DNA from: Litoditis marina
Lineage: Eukaryota > Nematoda > Chromadorea > Rhabditida > Rhabditidae
Direction of reading: 5' to 3'
Assembly: GCA_964036275.1 (NCBI GenBank)
Contig: OZ038439.1
Span: 10,744,904 to 10,808,903 of the forward strand
DNA length: 64,000 bases
Within the stretch, counting starts at the first letter, position 1. Every line of letters starts with the position of its first letter. Below the pieces are notes generated by a model. The model had not been told where the DNA came from. It saw only the letters and a program-made list of their open reading frames with translations, and ran no database searches. Positions 46,712-59,600 of this stretch are shown here, in pieces. Position numbers and translations under genes: made by a program.

Positions 46712-49700
46712 TTAAACTTTGGAATCTTGATCATAATCAACACAAGACCAATCACCGAGGCTGTTCAATGGTCCATTCTTTTGGCCATTCAATTGGCTTC
46801 CGTTCAACAATGCGTCGGTCAACCACCATTTTCTGTTTTTGCACTCGACGGGGATTTCGTTTCCGAAGATCATTGACCTGTAAATAGTCATTGTTTCATG
46901 CCCTCGTGGAACTTCAATTTTTTGAACCAACACCTTGAAAACAACTCTTCAAGATCGATTTATTCATCTAGAAACAATAATCTGAAAAAGATCCACATCC
47001 CAAGTTCATAAATATGAATTTGGGGATTTTTCAGATGATTGTTTCTAGATGAGAAAACACAAAACACTGAACACAAACAATTTCTTTTCAAACTGTTCAA
47101 ACACTGTATATATTCGTTCCCGTTTTCCTGTAACAACGCTGACAAACACGTTTTGTGGGATGACAATGTTTCCATCACTACGCAGTGAGCCAAAAATACA
47201 ACTGAGGTATAGTTCACACCATTCCTACTGAGGCTCCCACAGTTTGCTTTACAAACTTTCCGAAGGCTATTGTGAAGCTGAAATGGAAAAATCTCAGTAT
47301 TTTCATTCTACCTGAGAAGGAGAATGAGGTGCGAAAATTCTCAACTTCTTCGATCAATAGTAAGTGAGCAAAACGGCTTGGAAGTTTCGAAATCCTACTG
47401 TTAAAGTCTCAGTAGGAATGGGAAAGACTATAAGTTACGAGAAAACTTAAACACTATGATATATAATCGATATCATGTACTCACGCTTCATTTTCCGTTT
47501 CAACCATTATCAGTTCAGGACACTTCAGAGTGCAGACACCGTCTTCCGAATAACAAGTCACTTTAGCTCCAGCGAAAGGCTCGTTTCCGTCATCACATCC
47601 ACTCGAAGTAGCTTCACCTGAAACATTAAAGTAGGACGATAATGTGGACCAATCCCGTGACAACGGTCCTTTAAACTGCAATTGAAAAATAAATTGTAGT
47701 TTAAAGGACTAAACCGTTGCGATTGGACCACGTAATCGTCCTTCTTTAAACACATATCATTACTGTTGGCCAATTGCACATTCACGTGAAACGTGTTAAA
47801 GAAACCGTTCCGCTGTAATTTGAGTTTCATGAAAAATTTAAAAAGCTCAAAAAAGTTTCTTAATGATCTCCCATAGACCATGAAAAAACTTTCTGATTAA
47901 AAATTTGTCAAATTAACAAATTTGCATAAGAGCAATTAAGAAGGGGACATGAACATTTTCACTGTGACGCCACTTGACTTGGTTCATTTACATCCAGATT
48001 TATTTTCATTTTGTGGTCTTTAATTAGGTATTCGTATGTGATAGAGTGTTTTGAAAGCATTTTTGTACTTCTATGGGCTATTTTTGAGCATACCCCGTAC
48101 GCAATCCCCCTATCGGTGTCATTACGTAAGCCGCTTTTCTGAGAAAACGAAGCAAGATAGGGTTATACAAGTATATACTTTTGATAATGATTCTTCGTTT
48201 GCCATAGGGTCAAATTGTTAACTCACAAGTCGAAATTGAAGCGGGACGGATTCTTTAAACCCAGCAGAACACAGGAACGTTCCATGACAAAGTGCATGAA
48301 GCCTCATTAGAATGATAGCTTTACGTATCCAATTGACTCCCAACATATGGCATAAGGGGGTGATCCCGGAATCGACTTAGGTCTCAGTTAATTGTAAATG
48401 AATCCATTGTAGATTTTGGAGTTTATCACACCAAAATTTTATCAACTTCTGTATCTGTTACCGTTGGAAATAATCGTCGAGGTTTTGGATTTCTGCGTCG
48501 TTGGACAGTATTCTGGTGCCATTTTCTCGTACAGTGGCCATTTCCATCTCTCCACTGACACGGTGTCCACGATGTTTTCGAAGATGTAGCAGTTCAGATT
48601 ATTGAACTCGAATCCGAACGCTGCACAGCTTTTATCTTTGTCACATCGTTGCAAGCATTCGACCTGGTTCTGAAACGGTTTGGTTGAATGCAAAAAATTT
48701 ATAGTTACTTTAGAAAAATTCAAGTGTTGTGAAAGTATGAAAACCTTTGATTTGTGTGAGTTTTACGAGAACCAATGCAAAAGGCATTCAATGACACATT
48801 AAGTTTATATGTGTGAAAGATGGAAAAAGGATAGTTAATTACAGCACAACTTTTTTTCGCTCTCAATGCCACACAATTTCTTGAACCCTTCGAACAAAAG
48901 GTTTGGATTAAACTGTAAAATAGTTCAAGAACTTCATATTCCTGATATAAATAACTGGCTGGCGTACCGTATTGGGTAATGTCAGGCTTGGAGCTGATCG
49001 CACATTTCCGCGTAGTTTGTAGCAGAAGGTATCCTTCAAACATTTGCATTATAATCAACGATATGATTCTTAAAGAATCCGTCCCGCTCTAATTTTGACT
49101 TATGTTTTTCAATATGAAAGTTTTTGCATGGTCTATGCGAAGACATTGCGAAACTTTTTTAAGCTCTTTGACTTTTTCGTGAAACTCGGATTATAGCGAA
49201 ACGGTTTCTTTAAGTGTCAAATACGGACCAGCCAAACCGTAAGTTTTGTATGAAGTGCAGCTGACGAGGTAAACTGCACGTACGGTAAAAATTAAAAATG
49301 CCATAAGTTTCTCGAAAGTTCTACGCTGTAAAAAAAACTTGCATGAAAAGTCAATAGCATTTCATAAGCGGAGTATTACTATGGCATCACATCTCATTAC
49401 AGGCTCGTAGAATGTAACTATCCACTGATCACACTCGAACATCTGCTTGATTTCTCTTTTTATACATTTTAAACATAATGGTTGGGCGTTATTTGGATCC
49501 TTACCGTCAATTGTGTATCAGTTTTCTACCGGCGATCAGCGCGTCTGCGTATCTTTGATCAACAAACTCTCATTATCAAGCACATGAACTATGACCGCTC
49601 GCTCCACACTTTGTAACCGAGCGGGTTGTTTGCTGTCGTCGTTGGTGGCTTGAAAACCATACCTGAGCCCAGCATTGTATCAGGAGTACTGTCAGAACAG

Positions 49701-49722
49701 CAATGGAGAGAAGGAAAGTCAT
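46712..49722 (-). CDS. Secreted PAN-like domain protein, intact paralogue
   Basis: Six exons: 49722-49663, 49033-48968, 48669-48462, 47617-47485, 47277-47257, 46877-46712, joining in phase to 217 residues. MTFLLSIAVLTVLLIQCWAQ is a signal peptide. Then LRGNVRSAPS, a Cys-rich module QVECLQRCDKDKSCAAFGF with further Cys in LNCYIF and PEYCP, which resembles the nematode PAN/Apple-type (PAN_3/CW) domain of secreted proteins, and a second module with CDDGNEPF, VTCYSEDGVCTLKCP and IPVECKNRKWW. Such proteins are secreted and thought to bind ligands, often in innate immunity, but no ligand can be assigned. The exon order and phases match the paralogue at 50.3-52.5 kb. Weak points: the acceptor of exon 2 is TTTGAAG, and exon 5 is a 21-base microexon (FTIAFG), supported only by phase and by match to VTMEFG in the paralogue. 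Family naming is from motif memory, not a search. Confidence 0.78.
47625..47750. mobile_element. Palindromic MITE, family M1 (copy g)
   Basis: TTAAAGTAGGACGATAATGT and its inverted partner CGTAATCGTCCTTCTTTAAA. It ends 8 bp before the acceptor of exon 4 of the intact PAN-like gene (reading on the minus strand). Confidence 0.88.
48258..48345 (-). mobile_element. Repeat family M5, fragment
   Basis: CAGCAGAACACAGGAACGTT, AAGTGCATGAAGCCTCATTA and CAATTGACTCCC follow the reverse family order. In intron 3 of the intact PAN-like gene. A smaller end fragment lies at 47768-47805. Confidence 0.65.
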
Positions 49723-50318
49723 TTGCAATCAGTTTCTGCTGACATACTTTCACCTCCCTTCGTTTCTTTGTTAACGATGTAGTTTGTATCACGGCAACCA
49801 CAATAAACTTTGATTTATGTTGAGTAGAGTAAGTACTAGTACCGCAATTTTTCATTCTTCATATTGAAAATTGTGCGCATTTCAAATTTGAAACGTTCCT
49901 TATTTTTTGATGTGTTGTGTTAGGTGTATAGAACGCATTCATCGCAATATTTGCCAATTCCTTAAAACACGGAACTGATTTTTATCAATATTTATCTTTT
50001 CCACAAATATTAACAAACGTACACCAACAAAGTATACAAGAACAAAATAGGAACCCTGAAAAGTATTTACGACCAAGTAACTATTGAGAATGCTGGTGGA
50101 AAATAGAAATAGTAACACCACAATCATGCGAGAAGGCTACAATTATCACACACGTTTAAGATCTTACATAAGATCTATAACAAGTACAGCTAGCATTTTC
50201 CGACTAAGTTGACGGCTATCATGTATCAGGTAGTTCTTTTATTGTTCACCAGAGGGTTCATTCCAATCATAAAAAAACTATTTGCAGATAATAAAAAATT
50301 ACGGTAACTGGTAGGTTT

Positions 50319-52508
50319 CTAATTTGTTACACATTCCACCGGGCGCCCTTCCTCCAGACGATTGAAATGTTTTTCTGTCCACTGCCCATCTTTGCACTCA
50401 ACAACGACATTTTTCTCATTCCGAAAATTGCCTTTCCTATAATAGTCAATATGAAACAACTGCAGGTTGAGTTTAAACAACATTCAAGCTTTCTGTACAC
50501 CCTCTCTTACTCTTAATATCTTTATCTCTACTTCTCTCTCTCTCTATGACTATACTCTCTCTATCTATCTAACTCTTTCTCTCTCTCTCTCTCTTTCTCT
50601 TTCCTCCGATCCGACTTGCTTTTTTATTTCTGTCCGTCTCTGCTGGCTTAAGAAGTTCAGTTTCATAGGAAATGCACAATAATTCTTCTGAAGGAAGTTG
50701 AAAAATATGACAAACAGAAGATCCAATTTATCGAATTTCGGAATTACATTGGACATCGTGACGTACTCTGGTAATTGGCTGCGACTCGCCGGCGACCCGT
50801 CACCGAATTCCATAGTAACTTCAACAGAAAATGTTGGAAAGAACACCCACGGTTCAAAATCGTCGTCCGTATATTTCCATCCATTGTGACAAAGGAGCTC
50901 CCACCGGTTTCCGGTCAATTCAGTCACTTGGCCCTACTCGTCTTTTGAGTCACAGTCTTGTTGCGATGGTTCATTTGATCCATCACCTGAATCCATGAAT
51001 GACGATAAATTCAAAAGTAGACGGATAAGTATCCGAGACCGTACTTCAGCACACTATTTAAGTAGTTTTAGCGGGTGTCATGAAAAAATTAATTTGTCCG
51101 CAGACTAGCTCCACAATCTCAGAAAAAAAAGTTCGGTTCCTATCTTGGTTGTGCAATATTGATGCAAAAATTAGAAATGCTCGTTATGTTCTCATTTGTT
51201 CACCCGAATTGCTGTCAATGTAGAATTCGGAGATTGCTATCTCCAGCCTCACCAGTTTGTGGGCCGACCGTTTTCTTAGGAACCTCGGTGTGGTTCTGCA
51301 ATCCGTTACCGCCTGAACGAGCAGTAGTGGTTTCAGGTTTCTGGCTCGTCGGGCAGTATTCAGGTGCCAGTTTCTCGTACAGCGGCCATATCCAAACTTG
51401 TTCCAAAGCGTTGTTCACGATGTTTTGGAAGATTTGACAATCGGTCAGACTGGTGAACTTGAATCCGAATGCTGCACAGGTTTCATTTCGATCACACCAA
51501 CGCAAGCATTCCACCTGGGACTGAAACATTTCTGTGAAAGTTTTTTGTTGTTGAAACGGGGTTAAGTCTGTTGGACGTGTACACAAACAATTAACTTCAG
51601 ACAGTTGAGTTTTTGAAAGATGATTGATTAAACGTATGTTTCGAGAAGCATACGGAATCACAATAAAACGAGATTCATGAAACTGTTGCTCAAAGAATAC
51701 AACCAGCAGCAAATTGCAGTTCTTTGGCTACAAAATCATTTCATGTACTTGCAGTACAAAATTGAATTATTGCACTGTGCACGGAAAACAGTCAGATACA
51801 CTGATGACATACTGATATTAGTTTGTTAATTAAACCATACATACCGAATCTTTATGACCGAATTGTTGTTGTTTGATTACAGTCGCCCCTAAACATGTTT
51901 TAAATAAAGTTAGTTTCTCTTAACTAGCAGGTTTTGATTTTCTCACAGAGTTGGATATTGTGTCGGATGGAGCGGCTCTGATATTTCCTCGTAACTGGTA
52001 AGAGAATCCACACAGATCCTAAATACCTACTATTTGCAAAAACATCCACCACAACTGTTGCTCAGTGAAACTTGTTAGATATTATTATTGTCATTTACCC
52101 AATTTTGTTTTCTAGAAAAAACTGGAGACTTTTCAGCACCACCACTCACTATGAACTTGACTACTTGCTATGTAGATGTACATAGTTCGAAAATACGCAG
52201 ATCGGTGGATTATTGCCATCAGCTGCGTTGTTTTCTGTCTAGTTGTCGCTTGAAGAAAGGTGGTATTCTGTATATCTCAATTTGTGCTGTGTATTAACAC
52301 ATATGGACGGTTTATCAACACAGTTGCTAAATATTGGTCTAGTTAACATGTGCGCCTCCCAAACTTTTGGGCCCGGTTTGAGTCTCACATATGCCGATTA
52401 TAATATGAATTTGGTGTGACAAGAGGTTGTGGAAACCTAAAAACTACCTCAGCCCAGCACTGTATCAGAAGTACCGTGAAGACAGCGATAGCGAGATGGT
52501 AAACCATG
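50319..52508 (-). pseudogene. PAN-like secreted protein gene interrupted by one in-frame TAG
   Basis: Exons 52508-52449, 52018-51947, 51520-51253, 50986-50767 and 50436-50319 join in phase to 246 codons. The layout matches the neighbouring paralogue: signal peptide (MVYHLAIAVFTVLLIQCWAE), LRGNIRAAPS, PAN-like Cys module (QVECLRWCDRNETCAAFGF, PEYCPTSQKPE), a Thr/Pro linker, and the second module (NRWELLCHNGWKYTDDDFEP, VVVECKDGQW, RPVECVTN). Codon 151 is TAG at 50936-50934, right after DCDSKDE, and the frame stays open for 94 codons to a TAG at 50321-50319. All other sites are intact, so this is a very young pseudogene, a readthrough gene, a strain-specific null allele or a sequence error. If translation stops at the TAG, the product is a secreted 150-residue PAN-like domain alone, which could still fold. 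Confidence 0.72.
50525..50612. repeat. CT microsatellite
   Basis: Short interrupted CT/CTAT repeat in the intron before the last exon of the interrupted PAN-like gene. Confidence 0.85.
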
Positions 52509-53614
52509 CTCGGTTGAATGGTTTGTGCTGACTGAGCTCTCAATTTCTCTCACCTTTGTTTGTCACGTAACGGTGGTATCATTTGTATCACGGCAACCAC
52601 ACTCAAGTTTGATTCACGAGGCGTCCAGCGACACATTCGAACTGACAGTAAAAAAAATTCCTCGAACACTGGTGTAAAACCTTGTTTGAAAAAAACTAGG
52701 GAATGAATGATTTGCGTTGAGTTCAAACAAATTAGATCAAACTATCAGGGCAATCCGACAGAAGCTTTTTGACCCGCTTTCTGTAGTTTGATGTATGACA
52801 TGGTCAAAACGTTGAGATGACAGCTGTACTCTAAAAAACTCTATAGATGAAAACAGAAATAATAATCCTCAAGCTTCAAATGGTATTTGCTATATTTTTC
52901 TTCTACAACATTGAAGAATCATGGTTCACGTGATGTTCATGTGATGTTTAAGGAATCGGCACGTGAGCTCCTCGTGATTAGAGAGCTTGACTGTTCCCAA
53001 ATATATGATAAACTGTGATCGGATTATTCAGGATTCCAGTGTTTCAAATATTGCTGTCCAGTGCTTAAAAGTTAGTTTGTTCACCAAACTATGGTCACTT
53101 TAATGCATATTTTTGAGAAAAAGTTAAGTTTTGTTGAAAAAAACTTTGTTCCTGAAGTAGTGTTTGCGTGCTTTCTTATCTTTAATGTAACGAAAAGGTG
53201 ATAAAAGCCCAGATAAGGAAATTGGATTTGCTGCCACATTCACCTACTAAAGATCAAAATCTTACAAATATTTGTTTTGTATTCAATGTATTATTCATCA
53301 ATTTGCTCATTATAAAATAATTACTTCGGGGTATATTTGAATAAAGCTGTGTATAAATGAATCAACTGACAGAGATGTTTGGTCAAAACTAAATTGTTAT
53401 CTTGATATGAAAATTCTTTAATTAGTTTAATTTTTTTTCACTTTCTTACTGTTCCATTTCAGAGATTTTCACCGTAAGACATTCTGTCCAAACAAGTTTG
53501 TTCAAAATGGACAAAATCAGTTGTGTGAACCATTGTTTTTTAGAAGCTTTGAAGTTACATTTTACAAATCTAGATTTGGAGAACGATACTTACTAGACAT
53601 AATTTTAGAGTACA
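52509..53614. other. Divergent intergenic region between PAN-like gene and spinster gene
   Basis: A 1.1-kb AT-rich stretch that should include both promoters. No motif or repeat of note was recognised, except TTCACGTGATGTTCATGTGAT at about 52925, which is a short direct repeat of TCATGTGATGTT type. Confidence 0.5.
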
Positions 53615-56600
53615 ATGGAGTCGAAATCAACCTGGCAAACCTACTATCCCATTCTAATTCTATTCACTGTTAACACATTGAATTTTATGGATAGATACAC
53701 AGTCGCAGGTATATAGTATGTGTCAATATAAATTTCTGTCTTTCGCCGGAGTCGAACCTGCGAGCAAAAAATTCGTAGCAGGGCGCTATCCGTAAGAGCT
53801 AGCTTGGGAATCGGAGTCATGTTTGCGTACACAACGGAAAGTGAGATATACAGTACCCTCTCGCCTTTCTGTTGGCGACAACAATAGTTATTGCAGTTTC
53901 TCTGATAAATTATATAATTTTCTCAGTCAACACAGAATAATCGCAATGTTCTCAAGAGATCAAACAATCTTATGCACATTTGTTTCCGAAATAGTCATTA
54001 GATTTTCAAAACGTTGGAAAAGTTAGTGACTATTTCAGAAACGAGTACGCTTGTGGTTATATTAATGAAAAGTCACACGTTTCGCAAATGGATATGTGAT
54101 GTTGCAATCCTGGCGGCGTACCAACCCCTCAAAAATGTCATTAGATACCTCATGAGCTATTCGCATGAGGTTCTCATGAGATTCTATTTATTGCTATGCT
54201 AAAATATTGAAAGTTTACGATTCATGCTCATGAAGTATCTCATGAGAAACTCATATGAACTTCTCGTGAGATTGGAGGGATTGCTACGCCGCCAGTACTC
54301 TTTGGACAATATTTGAAAACTAACCTTCTACTATTCCCTGAAATGATGCACTCAAATGTTTCAGGTGTTCTGAATGACATCCAAGACTACTACCACATTG
54401 ACGATGCCCAAGGCGGCCTCATTCAAACCGTTTTTATGGCTTTTTACATTGTATTTTCTCCTCTGTGTGGATTCTTGGGAGACAGGTGCGAATATTGTGT
54501 TATAAACTACTTCTTCGAGGTGAATATAGAAAAAGTGATATTTAAAATATGGTAGAATAACTTTAGAGAGTTCTTCTAAATGAAGCATCAATGTTTGTAC
54601 TTTTATGCAATTTATATTTTTATGTGGTGAATTTGTAGTTTTTTCTATGTACTTTGAGTCTGAACACGTAACTTTACTGCATTTGAAGCATATTCTCCAG
54701 GTTCAATCGAAAATGGATAATGGTGGTTGGAATAACCATGTGGGTGTCAATTGTGCTCGCATCTACGTTTATACCATCCAACGTAAGTTTATTAGTTTAC
54801 TATCTCGCTGGCTATTATAATTCGAGCTCCATATTCTATTCACAAAAAAAGAGTTTTATTTGTCGAATAAGTATGTATTAGAACGTTTTATCACAGGCTT
54901 TCAATGCGAATCATGACCAAATTGTAGTTATACGTTGATCTATACGTCATCACTAAAATTAACCGAACCAAACTGATCAAAACAACCAATGAAAACGTCC
55001 GCGCGTTGCGCATTGAATGTTTTACGTTCTACGTTAGTGGAATAAGACATCATACACCTATAGGCGGCCTGTTTTGGCCTCTAACCCCTCTAACCAATGT
55101 ATGTCTTCCAAAAATTCCAAATACAATTTTTTAATGAATAAAGTTGCATGGTAACCAACAACCACGAGAGAACCGTTAATGAAAAGATCTTTCCAGATGT
55201 TCTGGCTGTTTTTGGTTCTCCGTGGAATGGTCGGGGTCGGCGAATCTACATTTGTTCTGAACTCCCCCTCAATGATAGCTGATATGTACACTGGGAGTCA
55301 GAGGAGCAGGATGCTCATGTTCTTCTATCTGGCATCGCCGATCGGAAGGTATAGTTTGTATAATTAATACGTGAACCTGTACAGTAGTGGAACGTTTTCT
55401 CATCAAGAAAGTTGACCGCGCAATGCGTAGTTCTCATCATGAAAACCAACATTCCGAAGTTTTCAATAATGTAATTAGTGATTCGCTCTGAAAAAAAGAT
55501 GAAGTTTTTCGATTATATCTGTCACTACCCACTTTCTGACTTTTCTCCGTAGTTTTCACAGTTTAGGCAAACATTTGCTCTATTTTCAAAACTTCCACGT
55601 TCATCAACATTTTGTAAAGCATATTTCATTTCTCATTTTTAGTGGCATGGGTTTCATTGTGGGTTCAGAAGCGGACACAGTGTTTGGAAGTTGGCAGTGG
55701 GGAGTTCGAGTGACGTCATTCCTGGGTGAGATATAGAACCTCGCAGTAGGATTAAGGTAACAACAATGCATGTTGGTAGTTCCTGCTGGAACCTGTCTGT
55801 ATCCTGTAGTTCCTGTGTCAGTCTACAGCTATATAAAGTTTTTGAACAAAAATAGGCTCTACTTCTACTTGTTTGGATTTTGCGCAGTCCGAACGATCCG
55901 TCAGTACTATGAAGTCATCTCGTTTTTAATCTCTTGACTGGTCGAATTAGTAGGAGAAACGCCGAATTCTAATAATTGTTGTTATGTTAGTATCTTGTTG
56001 TTCAGGCATCTGTGGTCTTTTCCTAATTATTCTGTTCATTCGCGAACCGGAAAGAGGCGCAGCGGAGCGCGAAAACGGACAAATCACAGTGGAAATTAAG
56101 AACACCAACTATTTGCAGGATCTTTGGGCGCTGGCCAAAAAGTAGGTACAATCATGAAACAACAACATATGCTCAGTTTCTGTTTGAGCTTGAACAGGTT
56201 GAAGAACGACTTGATTTCATAAAGTGTGGGAGTATTTGTACGTCTAACACCAGGCTTGTTGGTTCAGGTGTATTTGTAGTTTGATCACAATGTGCTACAT
56301 TTGGAATAGGAAAACAAAACCTGATGTAGGTGGCAAACTGCAACTGTTTTATCTATCCTTCAATCCAAATGGAGTTGTTTTCTTCAGTTCTGTTGTTGAA
56401 ACAACCATGGTAACCGACATTCACTATAGAACCAGTTTATAACTTGGTTTTCTCGCGAGCTGTCTAGTATTTTCTTTTTCTTCTTGTTGCTTGGTTATCT
56501 TTTTCTCGAGATCTCGGACGTCTTTCTGTTTTCATGAGAAACCCAACGTGCCCCAGGCTGGATTTTCCTTGTGAACGGTTGAAAACAGGCGAAAACGCCC

Positions 56601-59600
56601 AACCTGTTAGAATTTCCTAACAGGCTTCCCGGAAATCGAAAAAAACTTTGCAAAAGTCACGCAGCCAAACTGTTTTTTTAACAAATGATTCATTCACTGA
56701 GTTTGAATACAATATCTGACCAAAAAAGTATTTCTTTGACCTCCTTTAAATTCATTCATTTTCAAGAAAGAGCTTAAGAATGTTTAAACTTTTTTCTGTC
56801 TGTTTTTCAGTCATACCTTTTTGAGATGTTAGTTACAGTAAACAACAAACAAACAACAACAAAATCGGGCTAGTAGAGGCATTCATTCAGTCTACTCCTT
56901 GTCCTTTTCTCCCTCGGTCTTGTCCTTCTCCTCGTCCTTCTTGTCATCCTTTTCATCCTCTTCCTTTTTCTCTTCTTCCTTTTTCTCTTCCTTTTTGTCC
57001 TTCTTGCTTCCATCCTTATCCTTCTTATCCTTCTTGCTGCCGTCCTTATCCTTAGCCTGAAATGAATGAGTTTGATTGGATAAAAAGTTGGAAAGTTGAA
57101 CTTTATGTGCAATTTTACAACTTTATAAACTATTCGAACAACTCCAGTCAAGCAGGGAAGCAAGTTTTAAGCGAGCAATCAAGTTTCAAGCAAGTTTCCA
57201 GCAAGCAAGTCAAGCATTCAAGCAAAAGTCAAGTTTCCAGTCAAGAAGTTTTCGGGATGGTTCATAACTGCTAAAATGTTTACTTTCTCTAAATATGACT
57301 TCAACTTCAAAAAAGCCTGGGTTATTGAGAAAGCAAACCTATGAGATGAGAGAGAAAAAAGAAAAAAAGAGAAGATGAAGAAAGATAAAAAGAGAAAATG
57401 CGTGCTGACCGCCTTCTTAGAACCGTCCTCCTTCTTGTCCTTTTTCGACTTGTCCTTCACGTCCTTTTTGGATCCACCCTCCTTCTTGTCATCCTGCAAT
57501 TTGTAGTTTGAACTTATCCCTTCAAAAACCCTAAAAGTAAATAAATCAACCCTCAAAAGTAGTAAACGTAGTAAAAGTAACCCACAAAAGTAATTAAACG
57601 TTGAATTCAGTCAATCTCGTAAAAACCGTAGCGTGATATAAATGCCATCTGCGTAAAAATCGGCTCAAATATGGTACCTTTTTGAAAAATAAAAATAAAC
57701 TATTTTTTTCCAAATCCAAAAGTGTTACCATGATGTAAACAAACCTTCTTATCATCCTTTTTCTCATCCTTCTTTTCATCCTTCTTATCGTCCTTCTTAT
57801 CATCATCCTTCTTATCATCATCCTTTTTGTCCTTCTTAGACTTCTTGGATCCCTCCTTCTTAGAACCTTCCTTCTTTGAACCTCCCTCTTTCTTTGAACC
57901 TCCCTCTTTCTTTGAACCTCCCTCTTTCTTTGAACCTCCCTCCTTTTTGGAGCCTCCTTCTTTCTTAGATCCTCCCTCCTTCTTCGATTCCTTCTTATCA
58001 TCCTGCAGTTAATAACTCGGTAATCGAAACAACGTGAAAAAAATCGATAACATCCTAATCAGTTTTTTAATCAGTAATAACCCAACATTTCGAGCTGAAA
58101 CAATGGTTCCTGAAGGGTAAGAACTATCACTACTGAGAGTTGACTAGAACCAAGAAAAGCTAAATCTACTGTCCACAAAGTATTGATTAAATAAAAAGAA
58201 TCAAGTTGAATGAAATCATGTTAGCTAGGATAAAGTTAATGCAAAATGTTCAAAAACGACCCACATCCTTTTTCTCTTCTCCATCCTTCTTCTCTTCTCC
58301 CTCCTTCTTTTCTTCACCCTCCTTCTTCTCACCCTCTGGGGCGGCGGCGGCTGGCGCGGCGTCCGGCTGGAAATAACCCTTTAAAACTTGGTAAACTCGT
58401 TAAAACTTGGTAAACTCGTTAAAACTTGGTAAACTCGTTAAAACTGGGTAACATGTTGACTTGTGAGGTACCTGTTAAGATTCTGAAACCTGTTCAGAGT
58501 TAGTTATTGAGGTAGTAAGTTAATGGTGATGCATTGGTTGAGACATACAAAGAAGTATCAAAAAGAATAGCATCAAACAAAGAGGGTAAACAATAGTCAA
58601 TATACCGTTTCAACTCAAATCACAACTCGGTTCATAGAATGTGGGCTGGCTATTAGAAGTTTTAATATTGAAAGTTTGGAAAATTTCTGGATGGAAAATA
58701 ACTGAGAGTTAACTGACAGCTGGAGCGGCAGGAGCAGCGGCAGGAGGCTGACTCATTTGGGATTGGACGGGCTTGGCTCTGAAATAGAATGTAAATGAAA
58801 TTGATCTATAGTCGGGGATCTACATATACAGCTGACAGTGATCTACGAATAGGTGAACCAGTACTGCACGATACATAAAGGACAGTGATGGGTCGGCTGA
58901 ATCGAATTGAAAGGGTGATGTTGCGAATAATTGCTAAAATTCAGAGTTTCTTCCGACTACTCTTCTAAAAAATCTCGCTGAAAAGGTGAAAAAAAATATT
59001 AGTTAGTGGGCTGTGATTGTATCTAAGAATGGTCGGAATAATATAAAAATTTATGATGTAAATAGTTTAATAGGTTTGAAAGAGTTAAGGTCAATTATAT
59101 TTCAGGAAAGATTTAGGGCCTAAACTTACGGCTTCTTCTTTCCGCCACAGTTGACGAGCAGCAGGATGGCGGCGAAAAAGTGAAGACAGACGAGGAAGAC
59201 GGGAAATACCATACCGACCGAGTAGGAATACGATCGAGTAACAATGACCAGCTCCCTCCATCTGCCGCTTCGTCGACTTCACGTGGCTCACGTGATTTAA
59301 CGGGGAAACCGAGGAGACTTAAAGGGTAGGCAAGGTTGACTGGGAAAGTTTCCAGGTTCTGGCACTGTTAACGGGTTCTGGTGGGAAAAAGTTGAGCCTG
59401 GGAAGATTAACGAGAAGATTTTCATGAAATGGAGCGGTTGAGTCTATTCTATTTCCCAGGGTTCCGGTATGAAAAAAATAAGTTCCAACCAGGTCACCAT
59501 CTAGACATTGTTGAACTTGTCGGGAAAGGTGGACTTTTAACTAGGATAAAGAAGTTCGAAACCGCCCAATTAGTTCAACTGTCTGGGTTGGTTTTGTGAA

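Noticed and set aside
51159..51437. A 92-codon open frame (+) opposite the PAN-like exon
   Set aside because: Antisense shadow of exon 3 of the interrupted PAN-like gene.
57827..58012. Open frame (+) coding repeated FEPPSF units
   Set aside because: Antisense shadow of the GGSKKE repeats in exon 4 of the nested gene.
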